Of a DNA stretch of 64,000 nucleotides, positions 11,865 to 20,741 are shown piece after piece. The first letter of the stretch is position 1, and each line of letters starts with the position of its first letter. Below the pieces are notes generated by a model, which saw only the letters and a list, made by a program, of their open reading frames with translations, had not been told where the DNA came from and did not search any database. The translations under genes were made by a program, and so were the position numbers. Source of the DNA: Streptomyces amritsarensis (GTDB taxonomy: Bacteria; Actinomycetota; Actinomycetes; Streptomycetales; Streptomycetaceae); assembly GCF_001953875.1 (NCBI RefSeq), contig NZ_MQUR01000001.1, forward strand, positions 39 through 64,038. Reading direction: 5' to 3'.

Positions 11865-14114
11865 TCACCGGGAGGCTGTGGCGGCCTCGGTGTCGTCCTC
11901 GCTCGTCGTGAGGACCTCGCCGGACCGCTGTGCCGGAAGTTTCGCATGCGGCCGGTGTTCGGGGGGCTCGATGCTGATCCTGGGCAGCCGCCGGTCGAGC
12001 CAGGCGGGCAGCCACCAGTTGGCGCCGCCGAGCATGTGCATCAGGGCCGGGACGAGGAGGGTGCGCAGCACGAAGGCGTCGAGGGCGACGGCCGCGGCGA
12101 GCGCGATGCCGAACATCGCGATGATCCGGTCGCCGCTGAGCACGAAGGCGAGGAAGACGGAGATCATGATGACGGCGGCCGAGTTGATGACCCGGCTGGT
12201 CTCGGCGAGGCCGACGCGTACAGCCCGCCGGTTGTCGCCGGTCTCCAGCCACTCCTCGTACATGCGGCTGACGAGGAAGACCTGGTAGTCCATGGAGAGC
12301 CCGAAGAGGACGGACACCATGATCACGGGCAGGAAGGGTTCGATGGGGCCGGCACTGCCCAGGCCCAGCCGTTCGCTGCCCCAGCCCCACTGGAAGATCG
12401 CGACCACGACGCCGAAGGAGGAGGCGACGGCTGCGACGTTCATGGCCGCCGCCTTCAGCGGGATGCCGATGGACCGGAAGGCCAGCAGCAGGAGCAGGCA
12501 GCCGAGGGCGATCACGACGGAGACGAAGAGCGGCAGCTTCCCGATGATGACCTCGGCGAAGTCGTCGTAGGCGGCTGTCACGCCGCCGACGTGGACCTCC
12601 ATGGAGTTGCCCTGGCCGGCGCGCGGGATGACGTCCTGGCGGAGGGTGTCGACGAGGTCGCTCGTGGCCCTGGACTGCGGGGCGGAGTCCGGTATGACGG
12701 TCAGGACGGCCGTGTCGCCGCTGCGGTTGAAGACGGCGGGGCCGGTGGAGGCGACGCCCGGCGTCGTACGGAGCGCCTGCTCGAGCCGGTCCACGGCGAG
12801 CCGGTCACCGGCGCCGTCCAGGCGGGCGACGACGGCGAGCGGGCCGTTCGCGCCGGGCCCGAAGCCCTCCGCGAGCAGGTCGTAGGCCTGCCGGGTGGTG
12901 GAGCCGGCGGGGTTGTTGCCCTGGTCGGAGGTGCCCAGGTGGAGGGAGAGGGTGGGCAGGGCCAGGACCACCATGACGGCGGTGGCGAGGGCACCGAGCA
13001 GCTTGGGGTGGCGCTCGACGAAGGCGGACCAGCGGGCGGCGAAGCCGGAGGTGCGCTCGGGCTGCGGGCCCTCGGCGGCGAGCCTTCGGCGTTCGCGGCC
13101 GGAGAGGGCGCGCATGCCGATGTAGGACAGGAGGGCCGGCAGCAGGGTGACGGAGGCGGCGACGGTCAGGACGACCGTCACGCACGCGGCTATCGCGACG
13201 CCGTTGAGGAAGTTCAGCCGCAGCACCAGCATGCCGAGCAGTGCGATGCAGACGGTGGCGCCGGCGAAGAGGACGGCCCGGCCTGTGGTGGCGACGGCCC
13301 CGGCCGCCGCCTCCTCCACCGGCAGGCCCCGTGCGAGGCCCTTGCGGTGGCGGGTGACGATGAACAGCGCGTAGTCGATGCCCACGCCGAGGCCGATGAG
13401 GGTGCCGAGCATGGGGGCGAAGTCGGCGACCGGCATGGCGTGCCCGAGCAGGGTGATGCCGAAGTAGGCGGTGCCGACGCTGACGAGGGCGGTCGCGATG
13501 GGGAGCAGGCTCGCGGCGAGGGAGCCGAAGGCGAGGTAGAGGACGAGGGCCGCGACGGCGACGCCTATGACCTCGGCGAGGTGCGCGGTGGGGGCCTCGG
13601 TGAGCTGGATGGCGCGGCCGCCGAGCTCGACCTGGAGTCCGCCGGCCTCGGTGGTGGGGTTCTTCGCGGTGTCGACGACCGCCCTGGCCTGGGCCTTGGG
13701 TACGGAGTCGGCCGGCTGGTCGAAGGTCACCACGGCGTAGGCGGTGCGGCCGTCGGGGCTGATGCGTGCGGCGCTCTCGGGGCCGGGGCCGTAAGGGCCT
13801 TCGACCGATCCGACACCGGGCAGAGCGGCGACGGCGTCGAGCGCCCGGGTCATGCGCTGCTCGATGTCCGGGGTCCGTGCGTTGTGGTGGTCCGGGGCCC
13901 GCCACACGATGGTGTCGGTGTCGCCGCCCTGGCCGTGGAAGCCTTCGCGCAGGAGGTCGTTGGCCTTGCCGGACTCGGTGCCGGGGACCTCGTAGTTGTT
14001 GGAGAACGCCGCTCCGGCGGTCACTGCGGCCGCCGCGGTCCCGCCGAGGGTGAGCAGCCAGATCAGGACGGCGAGGAGGCGGTGGCGCATGCACCACCGC
14101 GCGAAGACTGCCAA
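11865..14114 (-). CDS. MMPL/RND family transporter
   Basis: Proton-driven exporter of lipids or small hydrophobic compounds in the plasma membrane. The 749-residue protein has the family's twofold design: TM1 (LLAVLIWLLTLGGTAAAAV), a large extracytoplasmic loop, a block of five or six helices (including GVGIDYALFIVTRHR), then the same again with LFGLSMDYQVFLVSRMYEEW. The two GxxxDY motifs carry the proton-relay Asp residues. A TTG at 14114 is taken as start because GGGAG lies eight bases upstream; an in-frame ATG at 14090 is the alternative. The substrate is unknown. Confidence 0.9.
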   Translation of the reverse strand: MAVFARWCMRHRLLAVLIWLLTLGGTAAAAVTAGAAFSNNYEVPGTESGKANDLLREGFHGQGGDTDTIVWRAPDHHNARTPDIEQRMTRALDAVAALPGVGSVEGPYGPGPESAARISPDGRTAYAVVTFDQPADSVPKAQARAVVDTAKNPTTEAGGLQVELGGRAIQLTEAPTAHLAEVIGVAVAALVLYLAFGSLAASLLPIATALVSVGTAYFGITLLGHAMPVADFAPMLGTLIGLGVGIDYALFIVTRHRKGLARGLPVEEAAAGAVATTGRAVLFAGATVCIALLGMLVLRLNFLNGVAIAACVTVVLTVAASVTLLPALLSYIGMRALSGRERRRLAAEGPQPERTSGFAARWSAFVERHPKLLGALATAVMVVLALPTLSLHLGTSDQGNNPAGSTTRQAYDLLAEGFGPGANGPLAVVARLDGAGDRLAVDRLEQALRTTPGVASTGPAVFNRSGDTAVLTVIPDSAPQSRATSDLVDTLRQDVIPRAGQGNSMEVHVGGVTAAYDDFAEVIIGKLPLFVSVVIALGCLLLLLAFRSIGIPLKAAAMNVAAVASSFGVVVAIFQWGWGSERLGLGSAGPIEPFLPVIMVSVLFGLSMDYQVFLVSRMYEEWLETGDNRRAVRVGLAETSRVINSAAVIMISVFLAFVLSGDRIIAMFGIALAAAVALDAFVLRTLLVPALMHMLGGANWWLPAWLDRRLPRISIEPPEHRPHAKLPAQRSGEVLTTSEDDTEAATASR

Positions 14115-14323
14115 CGGACGTGCTCCCTGGTGGTTCGGATCTTTACCGGGAGGCAGCCCGTCGCAAAGAACGCGTGAACTCGTGAAGGCCCGGCCGGACG
14201 CCTGGGGGGTCGCCCCGTGGTTCGGCCCAGATGGTCTGCTACCTCCACGATCGCAGCGTTTCGTGATCGTCGGCCCTTTTCGTGTGCATCATCACAGGAG
14301 GACCAGGAGGTGCGTGGGAACTC

Positions 14324-14755
14324 TCAGGTCCCGGCGGGGGCCCGGCCGGAGGTCTCCGGGGACAGGGCGCCGGTGCGGTGATCGGGCTCGTCCACCCGGT
14401 AGCCGGGGATCGAGGGCCAGCGGACGGTGAGGACGACCGCGTCCTCCTCCGCGTACCAGGAGTGGTCCACGCCGCGGCCCCAGAGCACGTAGTCGCCCTG
14501 TTCGGCGAGGACGACGGTCCGCCCCGGGAACTCCAGCCGGAAGCGTCCGCTGATCAGGACCAGCAGTGCGGTGCGCTTCTCGGCGGTCGCCCAGCGCTCC
14601 CGTTCGTCGCCCTTGGGGTGGACGCCCCATTTGATCTCCACGTCCTCGCTGTGACGGGGATCGGCCGGGTCCTTGAAGTGGCCGAGGAGCCAGCCGCGGT
14701 CGGCGGCGGCGTCGGGGCCGGCCTTGCCGGTGTGGATGGTGAGGTCGTCGTTCAC
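14324..14755 (-). CDS. Cupin-fold small protein
   Basis: A 143-residue cytoplasmic protein with a single cupin-like barrel: KWGVHPKGDERERW, then LLVLISGRFRLEFPGRTVVL, QGDYVLWGRGVDHSWYAEED and VVLTVRW. The G-(X)5-H-like and HSW segments fit a cupin, though the metal ligands are only partly present. Start GTG 14755, without a strong ribosome binding site. Divergent from an acetyltransferase gene. Specific function not recognisable. Confidence 0.75.
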   Translation of the reverse strand: MNDDLTIHTGKAGPDAAADRGWLLGHFKDPADPRHSEDVEIKWGVHPKGDERERWATAEKRTALLVLISGRFRLEFPGRTVVLAEQGDYVLWGRGVDHSWYAEEDAVVLTVRWPSIPGYRVDEPDHRTGALSPETSGRAPAGT

Positions 14756-14810
14756 GCTGGTGAGGCTAATGCAGTTGTGGGGGCCGGCCTGACGCTGGTG
14801 AGCTGGCCGG

Positions 14811-15626
14811 ATGACGATGGATCGTGATGAGCTGCTGGCGGTGCGCGCCCGGTACGACGCCGAGGTGCGTGAGGATGCCCGACCGGACGGCGGGGACGCT
14901 CTCGTGGAGCGGGTGGGCCCGGTCGTCCGGCAGAGCGTGCCCGGCCTCGGGTGGAACGGCGTCCTGTGGTCGGACCTCGACGAGGGGACGGCGGATGCGC
15001 AGATCGCGGCGCAGGTGGCGTTCTTCTCGGAGCGCGGCTGCCCGGACTTCGAGTGGAAGCTGTACGCGCACGACGGGCCGGCGGACCTCGGGGACCGGCT
15101 GAGGGCCGCGGGCTTCGTACCGGAGCCGCCGGAGACGCTGATGGTGGGGCGGACGGCCGAGCTCGCGCAGCTGCCGGTGGAGCCGCCGGAGGGAATCACC
15201 CTGCGGGTGGTGACGGACGAGGTCGGTGTCGACCTGATGATGGAGGCCCACGCGGGGGCCTTCGGCACGGAGCGGCCCCGGATCCGCGAGGCACTGCTGA
15301 GCCGGCTGCGCGACGAGCCGGAGACCGTCGCCGCGGTGGTAGCGATGGCGGGCGACACCCCGGTCAGCGCGGCCCGGATGGAGATGCGGCCGGGCTCGGC
15401 CTTCGCCGGCCTGTGGGGCGGCGGCACGGTCCCGCAGTGGCGCGGCCGGGGCATCTACCGCACGCTCGTCGCCCACCGCGCGCGCCTGGCGGCGGAGTTC
15501 GGCATCCCCTACCTCCAGGTGGACGCCTCGGACGACAGCCGCCCGATCCTGGAGCGGCTGGGCTTCGGCGTGATGGGCGTGACGGTGCCGTACATCTGGA
15601 CGCGGCCCGGCCCGGACGCGGGCTGA
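14811..15626 (+). CDS. GNAT family N-acetyltransferase (two-domain)
   Basis: The 271-residue protein has an N-terminal half without clear motif and a C-terminal GNAT domain: VAAVVAMAGDTPVSAARMEM, the acetyl-CoA loop QWRGRGIYRTLVAHRA (RGRGIY) and the tail YLQVDASDDSRPILERLGF. The layout matches two-domain acetyltransferases of small molecules or drugs. Start ATG 14811; a second ATG two codons on is possible. The 55-bp gap to the divergent cupin gene holds an 11-bp direct repeat, ACGCTGGTGAG, at 14754-14764 and 14792-14802. Confidence 0.83.
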   Translation: MTMDRDELLAVRARYDAEVREDARPDGGDALVERVGPVVRQSVPGLGWNGVLWSDLDEGTADAQIAAQVAFFSERGCPDFEWKLYAHDGPADLGDRLRAAGFVPEPPETLMVGRTAELAQLPVEPPEGITLRVVTDEVGVDLMMEAHAGAFGTERPRIREALLSRLRDEPETVAAVVAMAGDTPVSAARMEMRPGSAFAGLWGGGTVPQWRGRGIYRTLVAHRARLAAEFGIPYLQVDASDDSRPILERLGFGVMGVTVPYIWTRPGPDAG

Positions 15627-15666
15627 GGCCGGGCGGGCCGGCCCGTCCGGCCCGGCCCGTCCGGCC

Positions 15667-15722
15667 GGGCAGGGCGCCGGGCAGGGCGCCGGGCAGGGCG
15701 CCGGGCAGGGCGCCGGGCAGGG
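15667..15722. repeat. 12-bp tandem repeat, about 4.7 copies
   Basis: GGGCAGGGCGCC repeats head to tail four times perfectly (15667-15714) plus eight bases of a fifth. It lies between the stop of the acetyltransferase gene and the start of the DinB-like gene, and is noncoding. The array starts right after a GGCCCGTCC-type repeat, so the whole gap is low-complexity. Confidence 0.95.
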
Positions 15723-15759
15723 TTTCGCGGCCCGGGGGCGGACAGGCAGGATCGCGGGC

Positions 15760-16260
15760 ATGGAACGCATCAGCCCGCCCCTGACCGGGGACGAACGCGA
15801 AACCCTCCGGGCCTACCTCGACTACCACCGGGCCACCCTCGCCTGGAAGTGCGAGGGCCTCACCGACGAGCAGCTGCGCCGCGCCTCGATGCCGCCGTCC
15901 ACGCTGTCCCTGCTGGGCCTGGTCCGGCACATGGCCGAGGTGGAGCGGCACTGGTTCCGCCGGGTCGTCGGCGGCGAGGAGCTCCCGCACCTGTGGTCGG
16001 ACAGCCACGACTTCCAGGCCGCCTACGACGCCTCCGGCTCCGACCGCGCCGAGGCGTTCACCGCCTGGCAGGAGGAGGTGGCGCACGCCCGCCGCATCGA
16101 GGCGGCCGCCGCGTCCCTGGAGGTGACGGCGTACGTACCGCGCTGGGAGGAGGAGGCCTCGCTGCGCCTGGTCATGCTCCACCTCATCCACGAGTACGCC
16201 CGCCACAACGGCCACGCCGACTTCCTGCGGGAGGCGATCGACGGGGCGACCGGCGCCTAG
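15760..16260 (+). CDS. DinB/DUF664 family protein
   Basis: Four-helix-bundle protein of the DinB/YfiT superfamily, members of which are metal-dependent, often thiol-linked, enzymes such as mycothiol- or bacillithiol-dependent transferases. The 166-residue protein carries conserved His residues in LLGLVRHMAEVERHWF and in LIHEYARHNGHADFLRE, the expected metal triad. Start ATG 15760 with AGGA eight bases upstream. Exact substrate unknown. Convergent with the siderophore-interacting protein gene; the 24-bp gap is almost entirely the palindrome GGCCGGCGCCGGCC (16264-16277). Confidence 0.87.
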   Translation: MERISPPLTGDERETLRAYLDYHRATLAWKCEGLTDEQLRRASMPPSTLSLLGLVRHMAEVERHWFRRVVGGEELPHLWSDSHDFQAAYDASGSDRAEAFTAWQEEVAHARRIEAAAASLEVTAYVPRWEEEASLRLVMLHLIHEYARHNGHADFLREAIDGATGA

Positions 16261-16263
16261 GGA

Positions 16264-16277
16264 GGCCGGCGCCGGCC
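16264..16277. terminator. Perfect palindrome between convergent genes
   Basis: GGCCGGCGCCGGCC is a 14-bp perfect palindrome filling most of the 24-bp gap between two converging genes; possible short bidirectional terminator. Confidence 0.4.
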
Positions 16278-16284
16278 CCGCGAC

Positions 16285-17016
16285 TCAGGCCGCTCGCCAG
16301 TAGCCCAGGCCGTTCACCCGCTGCTTGGGCAGGCCGAGGTCCTTGCGCAGGTAGGCCGTCAGGGTGCGGGTCGTGGCCGTGTCGCAGGCCAGCCAGACAT
16401 ACGCCGATCCGGGGTCCCCGAGCAGCTCGGGCAGCTCGGCCCGGACCCGGTCGGCCAGCGCCGTGCCCTCGCGCGGCACCCGGCGCAGGTCGTGCCGGTC
16501 GGCGTCCAGGCGTACCGGAAGCTCCTCGTCGGAGGTGTGCTGGGTCTCGAACCAGATGGTCGCGGGCAGCTCGGGGAAGGAGTCCAGCAGCGAGTTGATC
16601 GCCGGGAGGGACGCGGGGTCGCCGATGACCAGCAGGCGTTCCGGCGCCGGAGCGGGGGCGGTGAATCCGGTGCCCTGGACGGTGGCCTCGATGGTGTCGC
16701 CCGGCCGGGCGCCGCGCGCCCAGTCGCTGGCGACGCCGTCGTGGAGCGCGAACTCGAAGCAGAAGGTGCCGGCCTCGGGGTCCGGGTCGACCAGCGTGTA
16801 CGCCCGCTGGTGCGGCTTGTCCGCGTTCTGGAACCAGACCCGCACCCACATCGTCGGGTGCAGCGATGCGCCGGCGGCGGCCAGCAGTCCGCCGTCGGTG
16901 AAGTACACCCGGCGGTAGTGTTCCGTGACGTCTTCCGCCCCGGTCACCGTGAACGTGAAGTCCTTGCCCCGCAGGAGCTTGAGGACCACACCCTCCCAAC
17001 CCTTGCCGACCGCCAT
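16285..17016 (-). CDS. Siderophore-interacting protein (FAD ferric-siderophore reductase)
   Basis: Cytoplasmic flavin reductase of the SIP/ViuB family that releases iron from imported ferric siderophores. The 243-residue protein has the FAD-binding barrel (HQRAYTLVDPDPEAG, the R-x-Y-[TS] FAD motif, and ASDWARGARPGDTIE) and the NAD(P)H domain (RLLVIGDPASLPAINSLL and YVWLACDTATTRTLTAYL), ending in YWRAA. The ATG at 17016 is preceded by GGGGAGGGG six bases away. It is divergent from the penicillin-acylase-like gene and shares a central iron box, so it should be repressed by the DmdR/IdeR regulator when iron is sufficient. Confidence 0.92.
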   Translation of the reverse strand: MAVGKGWEGVVLKLLRGKDFTFTVTGAEDVTEHYRRVYFTDGGLLAAAGASLHPTMWVRVWFQNADKPHQRAYTLVDPDPEAGTFCFEFALHDGVASDWARGARPGDTIEATVQGTGFTAPAPAPERLLVIGDPASLPAINSLLDSFPELPATIWFETQHTSDEELPVRLDADRHDLRRVPREGTALADRVRAELPELLGDPGSAYVWLACDTATTRTLTAYLRKDLGLPKQRVNGLGYWRAA

Positions 17017-17045
17017 GTCCGACCCCTCCCCTGACACCTTTATAG

Positions 17046-17064
17046 TTAGGGCAGCCTAACCTAA
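17046..17064. promoter_or_regulatory. Iron box (DmdR/IdeR operator)
   Basis: TTAGGGCAGCCTAACCTAA; the reverse strand reads TTAGGTTAGGCTGCCCTAA, very close to the actinobacterial iron-box consensus (TTAGGTTAGGCTCACCTAA). It lies between the divergent starts at 17016 and 17069, so one site could control both directions. Confidence 0.9.
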
Positions 17065-17068
17065 ACGC

Positions 17069-19315
17069 ATGTCGGGGAAGAGTGAGAGCAGCGTGAGCAG
17101 TGTGAGCAGCGAGAGCGACCCTGAGTCGCACACGGGCGCCCCGGACGAGCCCCACGGGCCGACCCCGGAATCCTACGACGTCTTCCGCGACCCCTGGGGC
17201 ATCCCCCACCTGCGCGCTTCGGACGAACTCGAACTCGCCCGCGCCCAGGGCCGCGTCACCGCTTTCGACCGCGCCTGGCAGCTGGAGGTCGAACGGCACC
17301 GCGCCGAGGGCTCCAGCGCGTCCTTCCTGGGCCCGGACTCCGTCGTCTGGGACCGTTTCGCCCGCCAGAGCCGCCTGGCCGACACCGCCCGCCTCTGCTA
17401 CGAGGCCATGGAGGCCGACGACCCCGCGACTTCGGCCTGGGTGCGCGCGTACGTGGACGGCGTCAACGAGGGCATGGCCGCCGGCGCCGCCCGGGACGAG
17501 CGCTTCGCCCGCACCGGACTCGCCCCCTCGCCCTGGGAGCCGTGGGTGCCGCTGGCGATCTGGGTCGCCACGCACATCCTGTTCGCGGGCTTCCCCACCA
17601 AGCTGTGGCGCGAGCGCGTGGCCCGCGCCCTCGGCGAGGAGACGCTCACCCTCTTCGCCACCGACGGCCCCCGCATCGCCGGCAGCAACGGCTGGATGGT
17701 GCCGGGCGACCGCACCACCACCGGCGCGGCGATCATCGCGGGCGACCCGCACCGCTTCATCGAGGACCCGGGCGTCTACCAGCAGATCCGCCTGTCCTGC
17801 CCGGAGTACGACGTCCTGGGCCTCGCCGTCCCCGGCGTCCCCGGCCTCGCCCACTTCGGGCACACCGGCTCGGCCGCCTGGGCCATCACCAACGCGATGT
17901 CCGACTACCAGGACCTGTACGTCGAGCGGCTGCGCCGCGGCGGTGACGGCGCGGCCGTCGAGGCGCTCGGCCCGGACGGTGTCTGGGAGCCGGTCGCGCG
18001 CCACACGGAGACCATCGCCGTGGCGGGCGGCGACGACGTCGAGGTGGAGATCCTGGAGACTGCCCGCGGCCCGGTGATCGTGCACGCGGACGGCGACCCC
18101 GGCGCCGGCGCCGCAACCGACGCCGCAACCGCCACCGACTCCCGCACCGGCACCGGCACCGCGGGCAGCGCCGACGGCAGCACCTGGACCCTCTCCCTGC
18201 GCTATCCGCCCCGCGTCCGCCGCGACCTCGGCTTCGCCACCCTCCCCGCCCTGCTGCGCGCCCGCACCGTCGCCGATATCGACCGCGCCCTCGACGGCTG
18301 GGCCGAGCCGGTCAACGTCGTCCACGCCGCCGACACCGAGGGCGGCCTGCTGCACCGCGTCGCGGGCGCCGTGCCGCTGCGCCACGACACCAACCGGCTG
18401 CGCCCCGTGCCCGCGTGGGAGCCGGAGCACGCCTGGCAGGGCTGGGCGCCGACCCCCGCCGAGCCCGTACAGGGCTTCGCCGTCATGGCGAACGCACGCG
18501 GCATCGCCTCCCCGCTCGGCGTGGAGTTCGCGCCCCCGCACCGCGCCGACCGCATCCGCGAACTGCTCAGCGGCTCCGCCGACTGGTCCCCGAAGGCGAT
18601 GGCCGACGTACACCGGGACACCTACCTGGCTTCGGCCGAGCCGCTGCTCGCCCTGCTCCCCGGCTTCGAGGAGCTGACGCCGGCCGCGCAGGAGCTGCGG
18701 ACCCGGCTGCTGGCCTGGGACCGGCGGATGGAGGCCGGGAGCACCGACGCCACCCTCTTCTCGGCCCTGCGGACCGCGACCGTACGGCGCCTCGCCGCCG
18801 ACCCCGTCTTCGCGGACCTGGCAGGGGCGCCCGCCGGACCGGCGGTGTTCCACCCGTGGCTCCACCTCGTTCCCAAGATCGGCTACGCGCTCGAAGGCCT
18901 GCTCACCTCGTCCCTCGTGCCGGAGCTGGACCGTGCGGCGCACGTCCGCGCCGCCCTGGAGGAGACGGCAGCGGCGAACTCCCCCGACACCCCGTGGGCG
19001 GAGGTCCACCGCCTGACCCCCTGGCAGGCGGTCCCCGACCCGGACGCTCCCGAGTGGCCCGGCCTCGGCGGCGACCACGACTGCGTGAACGCCACTTCCT
19101 CCGTGCCCGGCTTCACCGACCTCACCGCCCGCGCGTCGGCCGCCCGTTACGTCTGGGACCTGGCCCGCCGCGAGGACAGCCTGTGGGCGGTCCCGCTGGG
19201 CGCGGACGGCGTCACCGGAACCCCCCACCACCGCGACCAGCTCCCCCTGTGGGCACGCTGCGAACTCGTCCCCGTCGTCACCGACTGGGCCCGGCTCACC
19301 AAGGAATCGATATGA
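17069..19315 (+). CDS. Penicillin acylase family (Ntn) hydrolase, iron-regulated
   Basis: N-terminal-nucleophile amidase of the penicillin G acylase/PvdQ family, made as a precursor that cleaves itself. In the 748-residue product the likely nucleophile is Ser206 (AGSNGWMV), which begins the beta chain; family features AIIAGDPHRF, GHTGSAAWAITNAMSDYQDL and a C-terminal HDCVNATSS are present. There is no signal peptide: the N-terminus is Ser-rich and hydrophilic, unlike secreted acylases, so it probably works in the cytoplasm. A variable Ala/Thr-rich insert lies near residues 345-370. The ATG starts 4 bp past the iron box and the gene overlaps the next one by ATGA. Likely acts on an acylated siderophore or precursor (inference). 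Confidence 0.87.
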   Translation: MSGKSESSVSSVSSESDPESHTGAPDEPHGPTPESYDVFRDPWGIPHLRASDELELARAQGRVTAFDRAWQLEVERHRAEGSSASFLGPDSVVWDRFARQSRLADTARLCYEAMEADDPATSAWVRAYVDGVNEGMAAGAARDERFARTGLAPSPWEPWVPLAIWVATHILFAGFPTKLWRERVARALGEETLTLFATDGPRIAGSNGWMVPGDRTTTGAAIIAGDPHRFIEDPGVYQQIRLSCPEYDVLGLAVPGVPGLAHFGHTGSAAWAITNAMSDYQDLYVERLRRGGDGAAVEALGPDGVWEPVARHTETIAVAGGDDVEVEILETARGPVIVHADGDPGAGAATDAATATDSRTGTGTAGSADGSTWTLSLRYPPRVRRDLGFATLPALLRARTVADIDRALDGWAEPVNVVHAADTEGGLLHRVAGAVPLRHDTNRLRPVPAWEPEHAWQGWAPTPAEPVQGFAVMANARGIASPLGVEFAPPHRADRIRELLSGSADWSPKAMADVHRDTYLASAEPLLALLPGFEELTPAAQELRTRLLAWDRRMEAGSTDATLFSALRTATVRRLAADPVFADLAGAPAGPAVFHPWLHLVPKIGYALEGLLTSSLVPELDRAAHVRAALEETAAANSPDTPWAEVHRLTPWQAVPDPDAPEWPGLGGDHDCVNATSSVPGFTDLTARASAARYVWDLARREDSLWAVPLGADGVTGTPHHRDQLPLWARCELVPVVTDWARLTKESI

Positions 19316-19911
19316 CCTCCGCCCTCTCCGCCCGGCAGCCCGTCTACACGCACCTCGTCGAGGGCTTCGGCACCGTCACCATCACCCCGGTCGACCCGGC
19401 CGCCGACGCCGGCCTGATCCACGGCTGGGTCACGCAGGAGCGGGCCCGCTTCTGGGGCATGGGCGAGGCCAGCCTCGAACTGGTCCGGGAGATCTACGAG
19501 GACGTCGACCGCCGCACCACCCACCACGCCTTCATCGTCGCCCGCGAGGGTGAGCCGGTCGCCCTGTTCCAAACGTACGAGTGCGCCGAGGACCGGGTCA
19601 GCGAGTGCTACGACGTGCTGCCCGGCGACGTCGGCGTGCACCTGCTGATCGGCCCCTGCGAGGGCGCCCCGCAGCCCGGCTTCAGCGCGAGGCTGATGGA
19701 GGCCTTCTTCTCCTTCGTGTTCTCCGACCCGGCCACCCGGCGCGTGGTCGCCGAGCCGGACGCGCGCAACACGAAGGCCATCGCACGGCTGGAGCGCACC
19801 GGCTTCGTCCTCGGCCCGGAGGTCGTGCTCCCGGAGATCGACCTGCCCGAGGTCTACCTCCCGGCCAAGCCGGCCCGTCTCGCCTTCCTCAGCGCACCGC
19901 GGGGCCGCTGA
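19312..19911 (+). CDS. Siderophore-type acyltransferase (AlcB/IucB/DesC-like GNAT)
   Basis: GNAT-fold acyltransferase resembling those that acylate N-hydroxylated amines in hydroxamate siderophores. The 199-residue protein has the family pattern ERARFWGMG, VALFQTYECAEDRVSECYDV, GDVGVHLLIGP and VVAEPDARNTKAIARLERTGF. Start ATG 19312 overlaps the acylase stop as ATGA, with AAGGA six bases upstream, so translation is coupled. No monooxygenase, decarboxylase or siderophore synthetase is in the window, so the pathway is either elsewhere or this pair modifies a siderophore made by another cluster. Confidence 0.83.
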   Translation: MTSALSARQPVYTHLVEGFGTVTITPVDPAADAGLIHGWVTQERARFWGMGEASLELVREIYEDVDRRTTHHAFIVAREGEPVALFQTYECAEDRVSECYDVLPGDVGVHLLIGPCEGAPQPGFSARLMEAFFSFVFSDPATRRVVAEPDARNTKAIARLERTGFVLGPEVVLPEIDLPEVYLPAKPARLAFLSAPRGR

Positions 19912-20722
19912 GGAAGTCGGTGACCAGCGCCGCCCATTCGGCCGGGCGCTCGGCGAACGGGAGGTGCCCGGTGGGCAGTTCCACGAGCCGCGCGCCCGGC
20001 AGGGTGTCCGCCAGCTCCCGCTGGAGCGCGAGCGGCACGAGGAGGTCCTCGGTGGTCGCGACGACGAGGGCCGGCACGTCGAGGCACGCGATCTCGGCGC
20101 GCAGGTCCGCACCGTCGAGCAGCGCGACGTGGTCGGCGGTGCCGGGCGGGAGCGAGCCGGCGGTGTCCCGCACCACCTGCTCCACCTCGCCGGGGGTGAG
20201 GCCTTCCAGGACTGTCGGGTTCAGTACGAGCGGCACCAGGAGCGAGGCCATCAGCTCCCGCTCACCGCGCTCGGCGAGCTCCTTCCAGAGGCGGCCGACC
20301 AGGTCCAGCCAGTTGCCGGACCGCGCGAAGGTGGCGGTGAGCACGATCGCGGTGACCCGCTGCGGATGCCGGGCGGCGACCCGGACGGCAACGTTCCCGC
20401 CGAGCGAGTAGCCGAGTACGGCGAACCTCTCCAGCCCCTCCGCGTCGGCGGCGGCGACCAGTTGGTCGGCCATGTCGTCCAGTCGGAGCGGCTCGTCGGC
20501 GCGCGGGGTGCCCCCGGTCCCCGGATAGTCGACGCCGACGACGCTGAACCCGGCGGCCAGCGCGTCCAGGACCGGTCCGAAGTTGGTCTCGACGGAGCCG
20601 CCGCCCCCGTGGGCGAGCAGCAGGCCCGGACCTCCGCTTCCGGTGCGGACGGTGCGGACGGTGCGGACGGTGCGGGCGTAGGGGGCGTAGGGGGCGGTCT
20701 CGGTCGTCGCGGTGACGGGCAT
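19889..20722 (-). CDS. Alpha/beta hydrolase
   Basis: Serine hydrolase of the alpha/beta fold, 277 residues. Oxyanion region LLLAHGGGGSVETNFG, nucleophile Ser107 in GYSLGG, acid in ATTEDLLVP and His in PTGHLPF complete the triad. The N-terminus has a threefold Thr-Val-Arg repeat coded by nine-base tandem repeats near 20642-20675. Start ATG 20722 with AGAGG eight bases upstream. The 3' end overlaps the convergent acyltransferase gene by 23 bp. Two matching palindromic operators lie upstream, so it is probably repressed by an unlinked regulator. Substrate unknown. Confidence 0.87.
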   Translation of the reverse strand: MPVTATTETAPYAPYARTVRTVRTVRTGSGGPGLLLAHGGGGSVETNFGPVLDALAAGFSVVGVDYPGTGGTPRADEPLRLDDMADQLVAAADAEGLERFAVLGYSLGGNVAVRVAARHPQRVTAIVLTATFARSGNWLDLVGRLWKELAERGERELMASLLVPLVLNPTVLEGLTPGEVEQVVRDTAGSLPPGTADHVALLDGADLRAEIACLDVPALVVATTEDLLVPLALQRELADTLPGARLVELPTGHLPFAERPAEWAALVTDFLSGPAVR

Positions 20723-20741
20723 GGCTGGACCTCTTCAATTC

